Shown: positions 8,137 to 17,960, numbered from the stretch's first letter. The stretch: 64,000 nt of DNA from Eoetvoesiella caeni (GCF_003315175.1 NZ_QNRQ01000001.1:716676-780675); one strand, 5' to 3'. Notes: generated by a model not told the origin, from the letters alone. Program-made: numbers and translations.

Positions 8137-8837
8137 GGCTTGGCTCCTTCGGAAGAATCCAGTTCGCGGCTCCACGACAGGCCATTGACGTAGATGCCCA
8201 GGGGGTTCTTGCGCAGGCGTTCTTCGGTGCGCGGCGGCTGGAGCACGATGGACACCACGGCCGTCCACCGCTCCAGCCCAGCCGCGGCGCCATTGACGTA
8301 GCGGCGTTCCGTCCAGCGCACGTTGAACGACGTGTCGCTGGCGCGCACGACGCTGGTGATCTGCACCGTTACCGACTCTTTGCCGATGCGCGCGAACGGA
8401 TCGTTCACGCGCGCGTAGTCGTTGAGCACGGCCGCGCCCTTGTCGGTGGTGTGGTCGTAGGCGTCCAGCCAGTTCTGCCGCACCACGATCGGGTCGATGG
8501 ACAGCGACCGAACCAGCGTGACGAAACGCGCGATGTGGTGCGCCGTCTGCGCATCGCTGGGCCGGTACGGCGTAGCGGCTTCGCCCACGGCGCGCACCTG
8601 GCCCGCGTTGTCCACCTCCACCACATAGGGCGTGACGATGGACTGCGCCGAGCGCCAGACCAGGCCGCCCGCCATCAGCAGCGCAAGCGCGAGGCAGCCG
8701 AAGGCCATGAGGCGCCAGTTTTTCGCCTGCACGCGGGACGAGCCAATGCGCTCGTCCCACACCTGGCCGGCAGCTTGGTACGGAGTGGCAGGCTGCGGCG
8801 TGTCGGCGTAGCGCACCTGCGGTCGTTTAAATCGCAT
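8133..8837 (-). CDS. trbF: TrbF, VirB8-like T4SS protein
   Basis: TrbF is a bitopic inner-membrane assembly factor related to VirB8. The 234-residue protein has a short cytoplasmic N-terminus, one membrane helix (LMAFGCLALALLMAGGLVW, about residues 43-61), and a periplasmic NTF2-like domain with TPYVVEVDNAGQVRAVG and SFNVRWTERRY. The C-terminal NPLGIYVNGLSWSREL is a family signature. It overlaps trbG by 4 bp and lies 12 bp downstream of trbL. Confidence 0.93.
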   Translation of the reverse strand: MRFKRPQVRYADTPQPATPYQAAGQVWDERIGSSRVQAKNWRLMAFGCLALALLMAGGLVWRSAQSIVTPYVVEVDNAGQVRAVGEAATPYRPSDAQTAHHIARFVTLVRSLSIDPIVVRQNWLDAYDHTTDKGAAVLNDYARVNDPFARIGKESVTVQITSVVRASDTSFNVRWTERRYVNGAAAGLERWTAVVSIVLQPPRTEERLRKNPLGIYVNGLSWSRELDSSEGAKP

Positions 8838-8849
8838 GGTCAGTTCTCC

Positions 8850-10250
8850 TTATGAATTGGAATCGCGCAGGCTCGGCCCCTGGCCGGAGCCGCCGCCATC
8901 GCCACCGCGCAGCGCGTGGGCGGTGGTGGTCGCGGCATGAGTGAGTTGCTGGCGGCGGTGCAGCCGCTTGGCCCAAGCGGGCTGTTCTTGCTTCTGCGCG
9001 TTGGCGCCGCCCGCTGCGGCTTCGCCTGTGGAGGCCTGGCTGGATGCTCCGGCTCCACCGGATGCCGCACCCGCACCGTCGTCAGTCGGGCCGTTCCACC
9101 CGGCACGGAAGGAGCTGGTCATCTTCTGGCCGAAGGCGGATGCGCGGGACGCTGCACCCCGTCCGGCAGACTGCGCGCCGGTCTTGGCGACATTTCCCAA
9201 GCCGGCCATCGCGCCTTTCGCGCCACCGCCTGCGGCGGCGGAACCGGCCTGGAACGCCGAGCGTGCGCTGCTGGCCGTCGAGGTGGCAGCACGCGCACCA
9301 CTGCCGGCGAGCTTGGCCGCGGCAGGCGCCATGCGCGCCCCGGCCATGACCGCGCCGCCTACGCCCGTCGCGGCGGCACCGACAGCAACAGCGGCTCCGG
9401 CAGCACCCACCGCAGCGCCGGCCATCGCGCCCGCGCCGAGCTGGGGCGCACCGGAGACGAGGCCCGTGGCGATGCCAGGGCCGAAGATCCCTAGCGCCAG
9501 CAAGGTGAGCGAGGCCAGCATGATGACCAGTGCGTGGTCGATGGACGGCTCGGCGGGATGGACTTGGAACTGAGCGAACAGGCCCGAGCCAATGCCCACG
9601 ATCACGGCCAGCACCAGCACCTTGATGCCGGCGGAAACGACATTGCCCAGCACCTTCTCTGCCAGGAACGAGGTCTTGTTCCACAACGCGAACGGCACCA
9701 GCACGAACCCGGCGAGCGTGGTCAGCTTGAACTCAATCAGGGTGATGAAAAGCTGGATCGCCAGCACGAAAAAGCACAGCACCACGACCAGCCACGCGAG
9801 GAACATCACCGTGATGGCATCGAGGTTCACGAACACCTCGGGGAAGCCGGCCATCTCGCCGACTTGCTCCAGAATCGGCGCCCCGGCGTCGATGCCGGTC
9901 TTGGCGAGCCGGCCCGGCTGCAAGAAGTTTTCCATGGTGATCGCCGAGCCGGTGGCCGTCAGGCCCAGCCCGGCGAAGGATCGGAACACGATGCCGGCCA
10001 GCCAGTTGAAGTTGCCGATGATGTAGGCGAAGGCACCGACGTAGAGCACCTTGCGCAGCAGCTTGGCGATCACGTCCTCGCCCTGGCCGGTGGCGTGGCT
10101 CATCGCCCAATACAGTCCGGCGATCGTCATGTCGATGACGATCAGCGTGGCGGTGAGGAAGGCCACTTCGCCCTGCAACAGCCCGAAACCCGAGTCGATG
10201 TAGGCGGAGAAGATATTGAGGAACTGGTCGATGATGGTCACGTCATTCAT
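8850..10250 (-). CDS. trbL: TrbL, VirB6-like polytopic T4SS protein
   Basis: TrbL is the multi-spanning inner-membrane channel component. The 466-residue protein has about six hydrophobic segments in the first 290 residues (for example FLTATLIVIDMTIAGLYWAM, VMFLAWLVVVLCFFVLAIQL). A long Ala/Gly-rich, poorly structured tail (about residues 265-440) follows, a known feature of the TrbL/VirB6 family. The start MNDVTIIDQFLNIFSAYIDSG is typical. The upstream trbK-like gene overlaps it by 4 bp. Confidence 0.93.
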   Translation of the reverse strand: MNDVTIIDQFLNIFSAYIDSGFGLLQGEVAFLTATLIVIDMTIAGLYWAMSHATGQGEDVIAKLLRKVLYVGAFAYIIGNFNWLAGIVFRSFAGLGLTATGSAITMENFLQPGRLAKTGIDAGAPILEQVGEMAGFPEVFVNLDAITVMFLAWLVVVLCFFVLAIQLFITLIEFKLTTLAGFVLVPFALWNKTSFLAEKVLGNVVSAGIKVLVLAVIVGIGSGLFAQFQVHPAEPSIDHALVIMLASLTLLALGIFGPGIATGLVSGAPQLGAGAMAGAAVGAAGAAVAVGAAATGVGGAVMAGARMAPAAAKLAGSGARAATSTASSARSAFQAGSAAAGGGAKGAMAGLGNVAKTGAQSAGRGAASRASAFGQKMTSSFRAGWNGPTDDGAGAASGGAGASSQASTGEAAAGGANAQKQEQPAWAKRLHRRQQLTHAATTTAHALRGGDGGGSGQGPSLRDSNS

Positions 10251-10579
10251 GGCGTGCCCTCCGGTTCGGCCGGCGATGCCGGCGCCGTGCCATCGCCCGG
10301 TTCATCGAAGCTCGGCGGGATCGGCGGCAGGTCGGCCAGCGTCTGGTATTCATCCGGCCCGGTCTGACCGGAGAAGAAGCGCCGTCGGAAGGCTTCGGCG
10401 GCGGCGCGGCAAGCGTCCTCGCCCGTGGTCTGGCGGTCGGCCGCGCATTGCGCGCGCAATGCCTTGAGCCGTATGGGATCGGTGGCCAGGGCATCGGCAA
10501 GGTTGTCGGCCGGCTGGTCGCTGCACGCGGCCACCAGTGCCATAAGCAGCGAAACCGACAGGGCGAGGACGCATCGCAT
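10247..10579 (-). CDS. TrbK-like lipoprotein, putative entry exclusion
   Basis: A 110-residue predicted lipoprotein: signal MRCVLALSVSLLMALVAACSDQP with lipobox VAAC. After the signal, LADALATDPIRLKALRAQCAADRQ and RRRFF resemble the small entry-exclusion lipoproteins placed between trbJ and trbL in IncP-type systems. Such proteins block redundant DNA transfer into cells that already carry the element. A second protein of the same style is at 18198-18476. Assignment rests on position and motif, not proof of exclusion. Confidence 0.75.
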   Translation of the reverse strand: MRCVLALSVSLLMALVAACSDQPADNLADALATDPIRLKALRAQCAADRQTTGEDACRAAAEAFRRRFFSGQTGPDEYQTLADLPPIPPSFDEPGDGTAPASPAEPEGTP

Positions 10580-10591
10580 GGCGGCCTCCCG

Positions 10592-11320
10592 TCAGTTACC
10601 GTAGAAATCCACGCGCTGCGGCGTGTACGGCGTGCCTTCGCCCAGGAAACGCCGCCGCACTTCGCGGGCGCGCTCCGTGGCCGCCGCCTGCCGCGCCAGC
10701 TCCAGCGAAGTGGCCCGGTCTTGCGTGATCTGAAGCCGCTGCGACTGGATCGACTGCTTGGCCTGCAAGGCCAGCAACTGGTTCATGGCCTGCATCGCCT
10801 GCAGCGCGCCTTCGGCCGACTGGCTCTTGCCCACAAGATCGGCCAGCACGCTTTCGTCTTCGCCCAGGTTCTGCGACACCTGCGCCTGCATCTGCATCGT
10901 GGTCTGCAAGCCGTTGAGCGTGTTCCGCCAACGCTCCTGCGCGTCGCGGTACATCTGGTCGCCGCTGACGGTGGCGGCGTACTGCTCGGGATACAGGCGC
11001 GCGAACTCCCGATCCAGATTCGTCACGTCATAGGCCAAGCCTCGGGCCTGGGCGATCAGCCGCTCGGTCGTCGCCAGGTTGGCGCGCAACTGGTTCACCA
11101 CGCTGGACGGCAGGCTGGCGAGGTTGCGCGCCTGGTTCATCAGCATCTGCGCTTCGTTCTGAAGCTGCTGGATCTGGTTGTTAATCTGCTCCAGCGTGCG
11201 GATCGCGGTCAGCGTGTTCTGCACGAGGTTCGTGGGATCGACCACGACCCATTGCGCATGGGCGGTGGCGGTGCAAAGCATGGCCGCGATGGCGGCGGCG
11301 ACAAAACGCTTTTTTTTCAT
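10592..11320 (-). CDS. trbJ: TrbJ, VirB5-like minor pilus protein
   Basis: TrbJ is the VirB5-type secreted component associated with the conjugative pilus. The 242-residue protein has a cleavable signal (MKKKRFVAAAIAAMLCTATAHA). A mostly helical, Gln-rich body follows with the family segment NTLTAIRTLEQINNQIQQLQNEAQMLMNQARNL near residues 35-67, and ends FLGEGTPYTPQRVDFYGN. It overlaps trbE by 4 bp and precedes the trbK-like gene by 12 bp. Confidence 0.93.
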   Translation of the reverse strand: MKKKRFVAAAIAAMLCTATAHAQWVVVDPTNLVQNTLTAIRTLEQINNQIQQLQNEAQMLMNQARNLASLPSSVVNQLRANLATTERLIAQARGLAYDVTNLDREFARLYPEQYAATVSGDQMYRDAQERWRNTLNGLQTTMQMQAQVSQNLGEDESVLADLVGKSQSAEGALQAMQAMNQLLALQAKQSIQSQRLQITQDRATSLELARQAAATERAREVRRRFLGEGTPYTPQRVDFYGN

Positions 11321-13770
11321 GGCAGGTTCTCCAGGGGTTGGTCAGCGAGGGAACCCGGCGCGAGGCCGGGGAACGTGGGCAGCAGGTCGGCCGCCCAATC
11401 GAGGCCGCGATGGCGCAGCCAGGCGCCCGCGAAGCCGGGCACGCCGGCGTCCAGCAGCACGCGGTCTATGTCGCGCTGGTCTTGCGGCGTAGAAGCGCCC
11501 GCAAACGCCAGCGTCGCCGGCCCCAGGTCGAGGTCGAACACGCGATTGCCGAGGCGGGACTGGTAGTAGTAGTCGCGTTTGGGCTGCGCGGTGGCGACAA
11601 TTTCGATCTGCCGGTTGTTGAGGCCGAAGCCCTGGTAGATCGTGCGAATCTGCGGCTCGGTAGCCTGAGGGTTTGGCAGGAAGATGCGGCTAGCGCAGCT
11701 TTCGATGATCGCGGGCGCGATGCTCGAATCCTTGATGTCGGCCAGCGACTGCGTGGCGAAGATGACGCTGACGTTCTTCTTGCGCAGCGTCTTGAGCCAC
11801 TGGCGGATGCGCGCGGCAAACACTGGGTCATCGAGGAACAGCCACGCTTCATCGAGGATCAGCAGCGTGGGAGCGCCATCAAAGCGTTCGTCGAAGCGCG
11901 CAAAGAGGTAATGCAGCACGGCCATGACGGCGGCCTTGCTGTGCATCAGCTCCTCCATCTCGAAGCACTGCACGTCGGCCATGCCCAATCGGTCATGGTC
12001 GGCGTCCAGCAGCTTGCCGTGCGCGCCGCCTAGCACATAGGGCGCGAGCGCTTGGCGCAGCGCGTTCGATTGCAGCAGCACGGAAAGCCCCGTCATCGTG
12101 CGCTGCTCCACCGGCGCGCCTGCGAGGCTTCCCAGCGCCGACCAAATAGCGGCCTTCTCGTCGGGGCCGACTGCGACGCCTTCGTGCAGCAAGCGGCCCT
12201 CGATCCATTCGGCCGCCCAGGTGCGGTAGCTCTCGCGGTCGATGCGGGCCAAGGGTTGGAAGGCGATTTCGCCATCCGTGCCAAGGTCGTAATGCTCGCC
12301 GCCCAGGCCGAGAATGGTGGCGCGCATCGAGCGGCCCATATCGAGCGCGAAGATGCGCGAGCCGCGATAGCGGCGGAACTGCATCGCCAGCGTGGCGAGC
12401 AAGACCGACTTGCCCATGCCGGTCGGGCCGGCCACCAGCGTGTGGCCTACGTCGCCGATGTGCGTCACCAGCCGGAACGGCGTGGCGCCTTCGGTGCGCG
12501 TGACGATCAACGGCGGGCCGTCGAGGTGGGCATTGCGTTCAGGCCCGGCCCATACTGCCGACACTGGCATCATGTGCGCCAGGTTCAGAGTCGAGACGAT
12601 GGGCTGGCGCACACTGGCGTAAGCATTGCCGGGGAGCGAGGACAGCCATGCCTCCACCGAATTGAGAGTTTCGGGGATGGTCACGAAGCCCCGGCCCTGG
12701 ATGACGCGCTCCACCATGCGCAGCTTCTCGTCGGCTGCGGCCGGGTCGGCATCGAGCACCGTCACCGTGGCGGTGAGGTAGCCGAAAGAAACCTGATCGC
12801 TGCCCAGCTCCTGCAATGCGGCATCCGCATCGGCGGCCTTGTTGCTGGCATCCGTGTCCACCAGCGGCGTCTCCTGCTGGAAGATGGTTTCGCGCAGCAG
12901 CGCGATGACGTTCTTCCTTTTTGCAAACCACTGGCGGCGCAGGCGGGCAAGTTCTTTTTCCGCCTCGGCTTTGTCCAGGCACAGGAAGCGCGTACTCCAG
13001 CGATAGGCAAAGCCGAGGCGGTTGAGGTCATCGAGAATCCCCGGCCAAGTGGAAGTCGGGAAGCCCCGCACCGACACCACGCGCAGGTGCTGATCGCCCA
13101 GCATGGGTGCCAGTCCACCGACCAGCGCGCAGTCGGTCAGCAGCGCGTCGATATGGAACGGCACTTCGGGCACCGCCAGCGAATAGCGCCGCGTCGAGAT
13201 GGTGGCGTGCAGGTAGGTCAGCGTCTGGCTGTCATCGAGCCAGGCGATTTCCGGCATCACGCCATCGAGCAGGTCGAAGACGCGATCGGTCTCCGCCACG
13301 AAGGCATCGAGCCGGCCGCGCCAATCCACGCCTTCGGTGGGCCGGTTCTCGTACAGCATCCCCGCCGCTCGGGCGCGCGACTCCTCGGGCGGTAGGTACA
13401 CCAGCGTCAGGTGATAGCCGCTCTCGAAGTGGTTGCCCGAGTCCTCAAAGGTGGCGCGGCGTTCCTCGTCCACCAGCCATGACAAGGCTTCTGGGAACTC
13501 CGAGTGCGGATAGTCGGCGGCAAGCCGGCGCTCGGCTTCGATGAACAGCGCCCAGCCCGAACCCATGCGGCGCAATGCGTTGTTCAATCGCGCCGACGTG
13601 GCGATCAGCTCGCCTTGCGTCGCGCTGTCGAGGTCGGGCCCACGAAACCGGGCCGTGCGCTGGAAACTGCCGTCCTTGTTCAAGACGACGCCCGGCGCAA
13701 CCAATCCGGCCCACGGCAGCCAGTCGGCGAGCAAGGCCGGGCGCTGGCGGTATTCGGCAAGGTTCAGCAT
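11317..13770 (-). CDS. trbE: TrbE, VirB4-like T4SS ATPase
   Basis: TrbE is the conserved ATPase that powers pilus assembly and transfer at the inner membrane. The 817-residue protein contains an N-terminal CagE/TrbE/VirB domain and a C-terminal RecA-like domain. Walker A is AGPTGMGKSVLLATLA near residue 450; the Walker B region is TLLILDEAWLFLDDP near residue 640. The length is normal for TrbE. It starts MLNLAEYRQRPALLADWLPW, 12 bp downstream of trbD. Confidence 0.95.
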   Translation of the reverse strand: MLNLAEYRQRPALLADWLPWAGLVAPGVVLNKDGSFQRTARFRGPDLDSATQGELIATSARLNNALRRMGSGWALFIEAERRLAADYPHSEFPEALSWLVDEERRATFEDSGNHFESGYHLTLVYLPPEESRARAAGMLYENRPTEGVDWRGRLDAFVAETDRVFDLLDGVMPEIAWLDDSQTLTYLHATISTRRYSLAVPEVPFHIDALLTDCALVGGLAPMLGDQHLRVVSVRGFPTSTWPGILDDLNRLGFAYRWSTRFLCLDKAEAEKELARLRRQWFAKRKNVIALLRETIFQQETPLVDTDASNKAADADAALQELGSDQVSFGYLTATVTVLDADPAAADEKLRMVERVIQGRGFVTIPETLNSVEAWLSSLPGNAYASVRQPIVSTLNLAHMMPVSAVWAGPERNAHLDGPPLIVTRTEGATPFRLVTHIGDVGHTLVAGPTGMGKSVLLATLAMQFRRYRGSRIFALDMGRSMRATILGLGGEHYDLGTDGEIAFQPLARIDRESYRTWAAEWIEGRLLHEGVAVGPDEKAAIWSALGSLAGAPVEQRTMTGLSVLLQSNALRQALAPYVLGGAHGKLLDADHDRLGMADVQCFEMEELMHSKAAVMAVLHYLFARFDERFDGAPTLLILDEAWLFLDDPVFAARIRQWLKTLRKKNVSVIFATQSLADIKDSSIAPAIIESCASRIFLPNPQATEPQIRTIYQGFGLNNRQIEIVATAQPKRDYYYQSRLGNRVFDLDLGPATLAFAGASTPQDQRDIDRVLLDAGVPGFAGAWLRHRGLDWAADLLPTFPGLAPGSLADQPLENLP

Positions 13771-13782
13771 GGCGGCGTCCCC

Positions 13783-14055
13783 TCACACGTCCAGCAGCGG
13801 GCGGTGCTTGATGTGCCGGGCGAACACGGCCATGAACTGCGGATCGACGCGCGCTCCCCACACCGCCAGCGAATGGCCGACGATCCAGAGCACCACACCC
13901 GGAATCCACAGTTGCAGGCCCAGCCCGACAGCGGCGGCCAGCGTGCCGTTCGCAATGGCGACCGTTCGTGGTGCGCCGCCCAGTAGGATCGGCTCGGTCA
14001 GCGAGCGATGCAGCGGCACCTCGAAGCCGGCTGCGAAGGTATCCGGGGCACTCAT
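13783..14055 (-). CDS. trbD: TrbD, VirB3-like T4SS membrane protein
   Basis: A 90-residue inner-membrane protein of the VirB3/TrbD family. It has the conserved N-terminal EVPLHRSLTEPILLGGAPR, two adjacent hydrophobic segments (about residues 33-65), and a short cytoplasmic end with DPQFMAVFARHIKHR. It overlaps trbC by 4 bp. Confidence 0.92.
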   Translation of the reverse strand: MSAPDTFAAGFEVPLHRSLTEPILLGGAPRTVAIANGTLAAAVGLGLQLWIPGVVLWIVGHSLAVWGARVDPQFMAVFARHIKHRPLLDV

Positions 14056-14447
14056 ACGACGGCCCCGCCGGAGAAGCTGAAGAACGACAGGAAGAAGCTC
14101 GAAGCCGCGAATGCGATAGTCAGACCGAACACGATCTGGATCAGCTTGCGGAATCCGCCCGACGTGTCGCCGAAGGCGAGCGCGAGGCCGGTGGCGATGA
14201 TGATGATGACCGCGACGATGCGCGCCACCGGCCCCTGGATGGATTCAAGGATGGATTGCAGCGGGCCTTCCCACGGCATCGAGGAACCGGCGGCCTGCGC
14301 GGTTCCGGCCAGGAACAGCAGCAGCGCGGCCAGCAGCAGCCCTTGCGCCGCAGGGCGGGCCAGACTGCGCAACCGCGCGAAGCCGGACAGCTCGGCCAGG
14401 TGGGAAGGCGGATTTACGGAAACACGGAAAGCATGGGCGTGTGTCAT
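14052..14447 (-). CDS. trbC: TrbC, VirB2-like pilin
   Basis: A 131-residue prepilin of the TrbC/VirB2 family. It has a long leader with a hydrophobic stretch ending LFLAGTAQAAGSS, then two hydrophobic helices (VARIVAVIIIIATGLALAFG and KLIQIVFGLTIAFAASSFFL). In the IncP system TrbC is processed and cyclised by TraF; a TraF-like peptidase is encoded at 31378-31974. It overlaps trbB by 4 bp. Confidence 0.93.
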   Translation of the reverse strand: MTHAHAFRVSVNPPSHLAELSGFARLRSLARPAAQGLLLAALLLFLAGTAQAAGSSMPWEGPLQSILESIQGPVARIVAVIIIIATGLALAFGDTSGGFRKLIQIVFGLTIAFAASSFFLSFFSFSGGAVV

Positions 14448-15496
14448 GGCAGTTCTCCAAGAGAGTCAGGGGACAGGGATGTCGCCGCAGCAGGTGCGGC
14501 ATCGGGGATCGGCAGCAGCTCGGGGAACGGCGTTTCCAGGGCATCCGCCAGTTGGTAGCCCACGCCGTCGAAGCCGACGACGCGGGCAATGCTCTCGATG
14601 CGGCGCTTGCGCCCGCGCCCGGCGATGTGGATCACCACGTTGACCGCCTCGGCGATCAGCGCACGCGGCGGGTTCACCGCCACTTCGAGAATCAGTTGCT
14701 CCAGGCGCAGCAGCGCGCCGAGCGCGGAGCCGGCATGGATCGTGGCGATGCCGCCGGGGTGGCCCGTGCCCCACACCTTGATGAGATCCAGTGCCTCGGC
14801 GCCGCGCACCTCGCCGACGACGACACGATCCGGGCGCAGGCGCATGGACGAACGCACCAGCTCCGTCATGGACACCACGCCTGCGCGCGTGCGCAGCGGT
14901 ACGTGGTCGCGAGCCGCGCATTGCAGCTCCACCGTGTCTTCGAGCACCAGCACGCGGTCGCCGGTGGCGGCGATCTCCGCGAGCAAGGCATTGGCGAGCG
15001 TGGTCTTGCCGCTGCTGGTGGCGCCGGCGATCAAGACGTTCTGCCGCTCGCGCACCGCGCGAACGAGAAAGCCCGCCTGGGCGCTGGTCATCATGCCGTC
15101 GATGACGTATCGCTCCAGCGGGATCACGCCGATGGCGCGCTTGCGCAACGCGAAGGCCGGCCCCGGTGAGGCGGGCGGCAAGATGCCCTCGAAGCGTTCG
15201 CCCGTTTCGGGCAACTCGGCCGACAGCAGTGGTTGGCCGCGATGCACCTCCGCGCCGACGTGGGCGGCCACGAGGCGGATGATTCGCTCGCCGTCCGCTT
15301 CGGACAGCTCCACGCCCATCGGTGCGCGCCCGCTGGACAGCCGATCCACCCAAAGGGTGCGATCGGGATTCAGCATCACCTCCACCACGTCCGGGTCTTC
15401 GAGCGCGGTGGCGATCAGCGGCCCCATCGCCGTGCGCAACATCTGGATGCGGCGGTCGAGCGACGTGGCGCTCATGGACTGCGGAGCGGCGCTCAT
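14444..15496 (-). CDS. trbB: TrbB, VirB11-like secretion ATPase
   Basis: The hexameric VirB11-type ATPase of the conjugation machine. The 350-residue protein has Walker A IAGATSSGKTTLANALL near residue 157, an Asp-box-like LVLEDTVELQC, and the family segment RPDRVVVGEVRGAEALDLIKVWGTGHPGG near residue 220. It starts MSAAPQSMSATSLDRRIQMLR and overlaps the upstream CopG-type gene by 4 bp. Confidence 0.95.
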   Translation of the reverse strand: MSAAPQSMSATSLDRRIQMLRTAMGPLIATALEDPDVVEVMLNPDRTLWVDRLSSGRAPMGVELSEADGERIIRLVAAHVGAEVHRGQPLLSAELPETGERFEGILPPASPGPAFALRKRAIGVIPLERYVIDGMMTSAQAGFLVRAVRERQNVLIAGATSSGKTTLANALLAEIAATGDRVLVLEDTVELQCAARDHVPLRTRAGVVSMTELVRSSMRLRPDRVVVGEVRGAEALDLIKVWGTGHPGGIATIHAGSALGALLRLEQLILEVAVNPPRALIAEAVNVVIHIAGRGRKRRIESIARVVGFDGVGYQLADALETPFPELLPIPDAAPAAATSLSPDSLGELP

Positions 15497-15957
15497 GACG
15501 CACGCTCCCGCGCTTGCGCGGCTGCCGCCGCGTCCTCCATCCGCATCGGGTCGGGATGCAGCTCCTCCACCACGTCGCGCACCAGGCTGCGCCCGCGCAG
15601 CAGGTGGCGGCCCAACTGTTCAACGAACTGCTCGAAGCGCGCCTTCCCCTGGGCGCGAGCGGCCTCTTGGTGCGCTTCGGGGACTGGCGTGCTGACCGTG
15701 AGGTAGTAGCGAATGAACAGTGCCAGCGTCTCGATGGCGATGTTCTGGTCACGTTCCATGCGCTCCGCCTGGCGCGACAGGCGATCAAGGCGTTTGGCGA
15801 TGGCCGCCTCGCGCTGGTCGGCTGCATCGGGCGACAGCCACGATGCGAGCGCCGCTGCGACAATGGACGACTTGGACACGCCTTTCTTGGCGGCCAGTTC
15901 GTCCAGCCGCTTGGCGTGCTCGGGCTGAATGAAGAGATTCAAACGGTGCTGGGTCAT
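15493..15957 (-). CDS. CopG/ribbon-helix-helix family protein
   Basis: A 154-residue protein with an N-terminal ribbon-helix-helix motif, HRLNLFIQPEHAKRLDELAAKKGVSKSSIVAAALA (about residues 4-38), followed by a helical region of unknown role. Proteins like this stand between traG and trbB in Tn4371-like elements, and probably act as a DNA-binding regulator of the tra/trb operon. It overlaps both neighbours by 4 bp. Confidence 0.85.
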   Translation of the reverse strand: MTQHRLNLFIQPEHAKRLDELAAKKGVSKSSIVAAALASWLSPDAADQREAAIAKRLDRLSRQAERMERDQNIAIETLALFIRYYLTVSTPVPEAHQEAARAQGKARFEQFVEQLGRHLLRGRSLVRDVVEELHPDPMRMEDAAAAAQARERAS

Positions 15958-17960
15958 AGCTCGATGCCGTCGTTGGGGTCGAGGGAAGCCAGCCGGGCCG
16001 TGCGCTGCATGGCCGGATCAAGCTGGCGAGGAAGGGGAAGCGGCAGGTCGTCGTCGTCCAGCAGGCCGAGGTCGGCCACAGGCGCGGCCAGCTCGGGGTC
16101 GTAGGCGACGGTTTCGGAGAGTTCGGGCTGACGGCGCGGGCCGCCGTCGTCGGCTGCTCCCAAGTTCTCCAGGCCATCGGCGGATGCCGTGGCCGGTGTG
16201 GCGGGCACGGCAGGAATCGCCAGCCCGCTCCAGTCGTCGGGCCGCGATGGCGGCGCGTCGGCGTACTGCCCATCCGCCAGCGCGGGCGGTGGCAGCACGC
16301 GACGCTTGAAATTAGCGTCCGCGTAGTAGCGCAGCTTCTTCGCCTTGATCGGCGCCACGCTGGACACCATCACCACGGCCTCCTCAGGCGGAAGCTGCAT
16401 GACTTCGCCCGGCGTCAGCAGCGGGCGCGCGGTTTCCTGGCGCGACACCATCAGGTGCCCCAGCCACGGCGCGAGCCGATGGCCCGCGTAGTTGCGCTGG
16501 GCGCGCAGCTCGGTGGCCGTGCCCAGCGTCTCGGAGATCCGTTTGGCGGTGCGCTCGTCGTTCGTGGCGAACGTCACGCGCACATGGCAGTTGTCGAGGA
16601 TGGAGTGGTTTTGCCCATACGCCTTGTCGATCTGGTTGAGCGACTGCGCGATGAGGAAGCTGCGGATGCCGTAGCCCGCCATGAAGGCCAGCGCCGTCTC
16701 GAAGAAGTCCAGGCGCCCCAGCGCAGGGAACTCATCGAGCATCAGCAGCAGCTTGTGGCGGCGCTCGATCCCATCGGAGCCATCGAGCGATTCGGTGAGG
16801 CGCCGCCCGATCTGGTTGAGAATCAGGCGAATGAGCGGTTTCGTCCGCGATATGTCCGAAGGCGGCACCACCAGATACAGCGATACCGGATGCTCGGCCG
16901 CGATCAGGTCAGCGATGCGCCAGTCGCAGCGCGAGGTGACTTCGGCCACGGTCGGGTCGCGGTACAGGCCGAGGAACGACATGGCCGTGGACAGAACGCC
17001 CGAGCGTTCGTTGTCGCTCTTGTTGAGGACTTCACGCGCCGCCGATGCGACGACCGGATGCGGCCCATCGCCGAGGTGCGGCGTGGTCATCATCCGGTGT
17101 AAGGTCAGCTCGAACGGGCGGGCCGGGTCGGACAGAAAGTTGGCGACGCCGCGCAGCGTCTTGTCTTCGCCTGCGTAGAGCACATGCAGGATGGCCCCGA
17201 CCAGCAGCGCGTGCGAAGTCTTTTCCCAATGGTTGCGCTTCTCCAGCGCGCCTTCGGGATCGACCAGAATGTCGGCGATGTTCTGCACGTCGCGCACCTC
17301 ATGCGCGCCTCGCCGCACCTCCAGCAGCGGGTTGTAGGCCGCCGACTTTGCATCGGTCGGGTTGAACAGCAGGCAATGCGAGAAACGTGAGCGCCAGCCT
17401 GCGGTGATCTGCCAGTTCTCGCCTTTGATGTCGTGGATGACGGCGGATGCGGGCCAGGAAAGCAGCGTCGGCACCACAAGGCCGACGCCCTTGCCCGAGC
17501 GCGTAGGCGCGAAGGTCAGGACGTGTTCCGGGCCTTCATGCCGCAGGTACTGGCGGTCGTGCTGGCCGAGGAACACGCCGGCCGGTTGCGTGAGGCCCGC
17601 CTTGTGAATGTCCTGCGCGTTGGCCCAGCGCGCAGAGCCGTAGGTGGTGACGAGGCGAGCTTGGCGCGAGCGCCAGACCGACATGGCGATGGCAACGCCC
17701 ACGGCGACCATGCCGCTGGCGCCGGCGATGGCGCCGCCGGTGTCGAATACTTCCGGTGCATAGGCCCCGAAGAAGAACCACCACTCAAACAGCTTCCAGG
17801 GGTGGTAGATCGACGTGCCAAGGAAGTCGAACCAGGGCGAGCCAAGGCGTACTTGATAGCCAAGGGCGGCTGCTGTCCATTGTGTGGCGCCCCACACGCC
17901 GGCGATCACGATGCCGAATACGACGGCGATCTGACCGAACAGCACGTTCGTCCCTTGCAT
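15954..17960 (-). CDS. traG: TraG/VirD4 type IV coupling protein
   Basis: The coupling protein links the relaxosome to the mating channel and pumps DNA. The 668-residue protein has two N-terminal membrane segments (about residues 8-30 and 75-95) and a TraG/VirD4 ATPase domain with Walker A FAPTRSGKGVGLVVPTLL near residue 150. The Walker B region is KLLLMLDEFPALGRLDFFE near residue 408. The C-terminal tail is acidic. It is the first gene of the long minus-strand operon traG-copG-trbBCDEJ-trbK-trbLFGI-DUF2274. Confidence 0.95.
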   Translation of the reverse strand: MQGTNVLFGQIAVVFGIVIAGVWGATQWTAAALGYQVRLGSPWFDFLGTSIYHPWKLFEWWFFFGAYAPEVFDTGGAIAGASGMVAVGVAIAMSVWRSRQARLVTTYGSARWANAQDIHKAGLTQPAGVFLGQHDRQYLRHEGPEHVLTFAPTRSGKGVGLVVPTLLSWPASAVIHDIKGENWQITAGWRSRFSHCLLFNPTDAKSAAYNPLLEVRRGAHEVRDVQNIADILVDPEGALEKRNHWEKTSHALLVGAILHVLYAGEDKTLRGVANFLSDPARPFELTLHRMMTTPHLGDGPHPVVASAAREVLNKSDNERSGVLSTAMSFLGLYRDPTVAEVTSRCDWRIADLIAAEHPVSLYLVVPPSDISRTKPLIRLILNQIGRRLTESLDGSDGIERRHKLLLMLDEFPALGRLDFFETALAFMAGYGIRSFLIAQSLNQIDKAYGQNHSILDNCHVRVTFATNDERTAKRISETLGTATELRAQRNYAGHRLAPWLGHLMVSRQETARPLLTPGEVMQLPPEEAVVMVSSVAPIKAKKLRYYADANFKRRVLPPPALADGQYADAPPSRPDDWSGLAIPAVPATPATASADGLENLGAADDGGPRRQPELSETVAYDPELAAPVADLGLLDDDDLPLPLPRQLDPAMQRTARLASLDPNDGIEL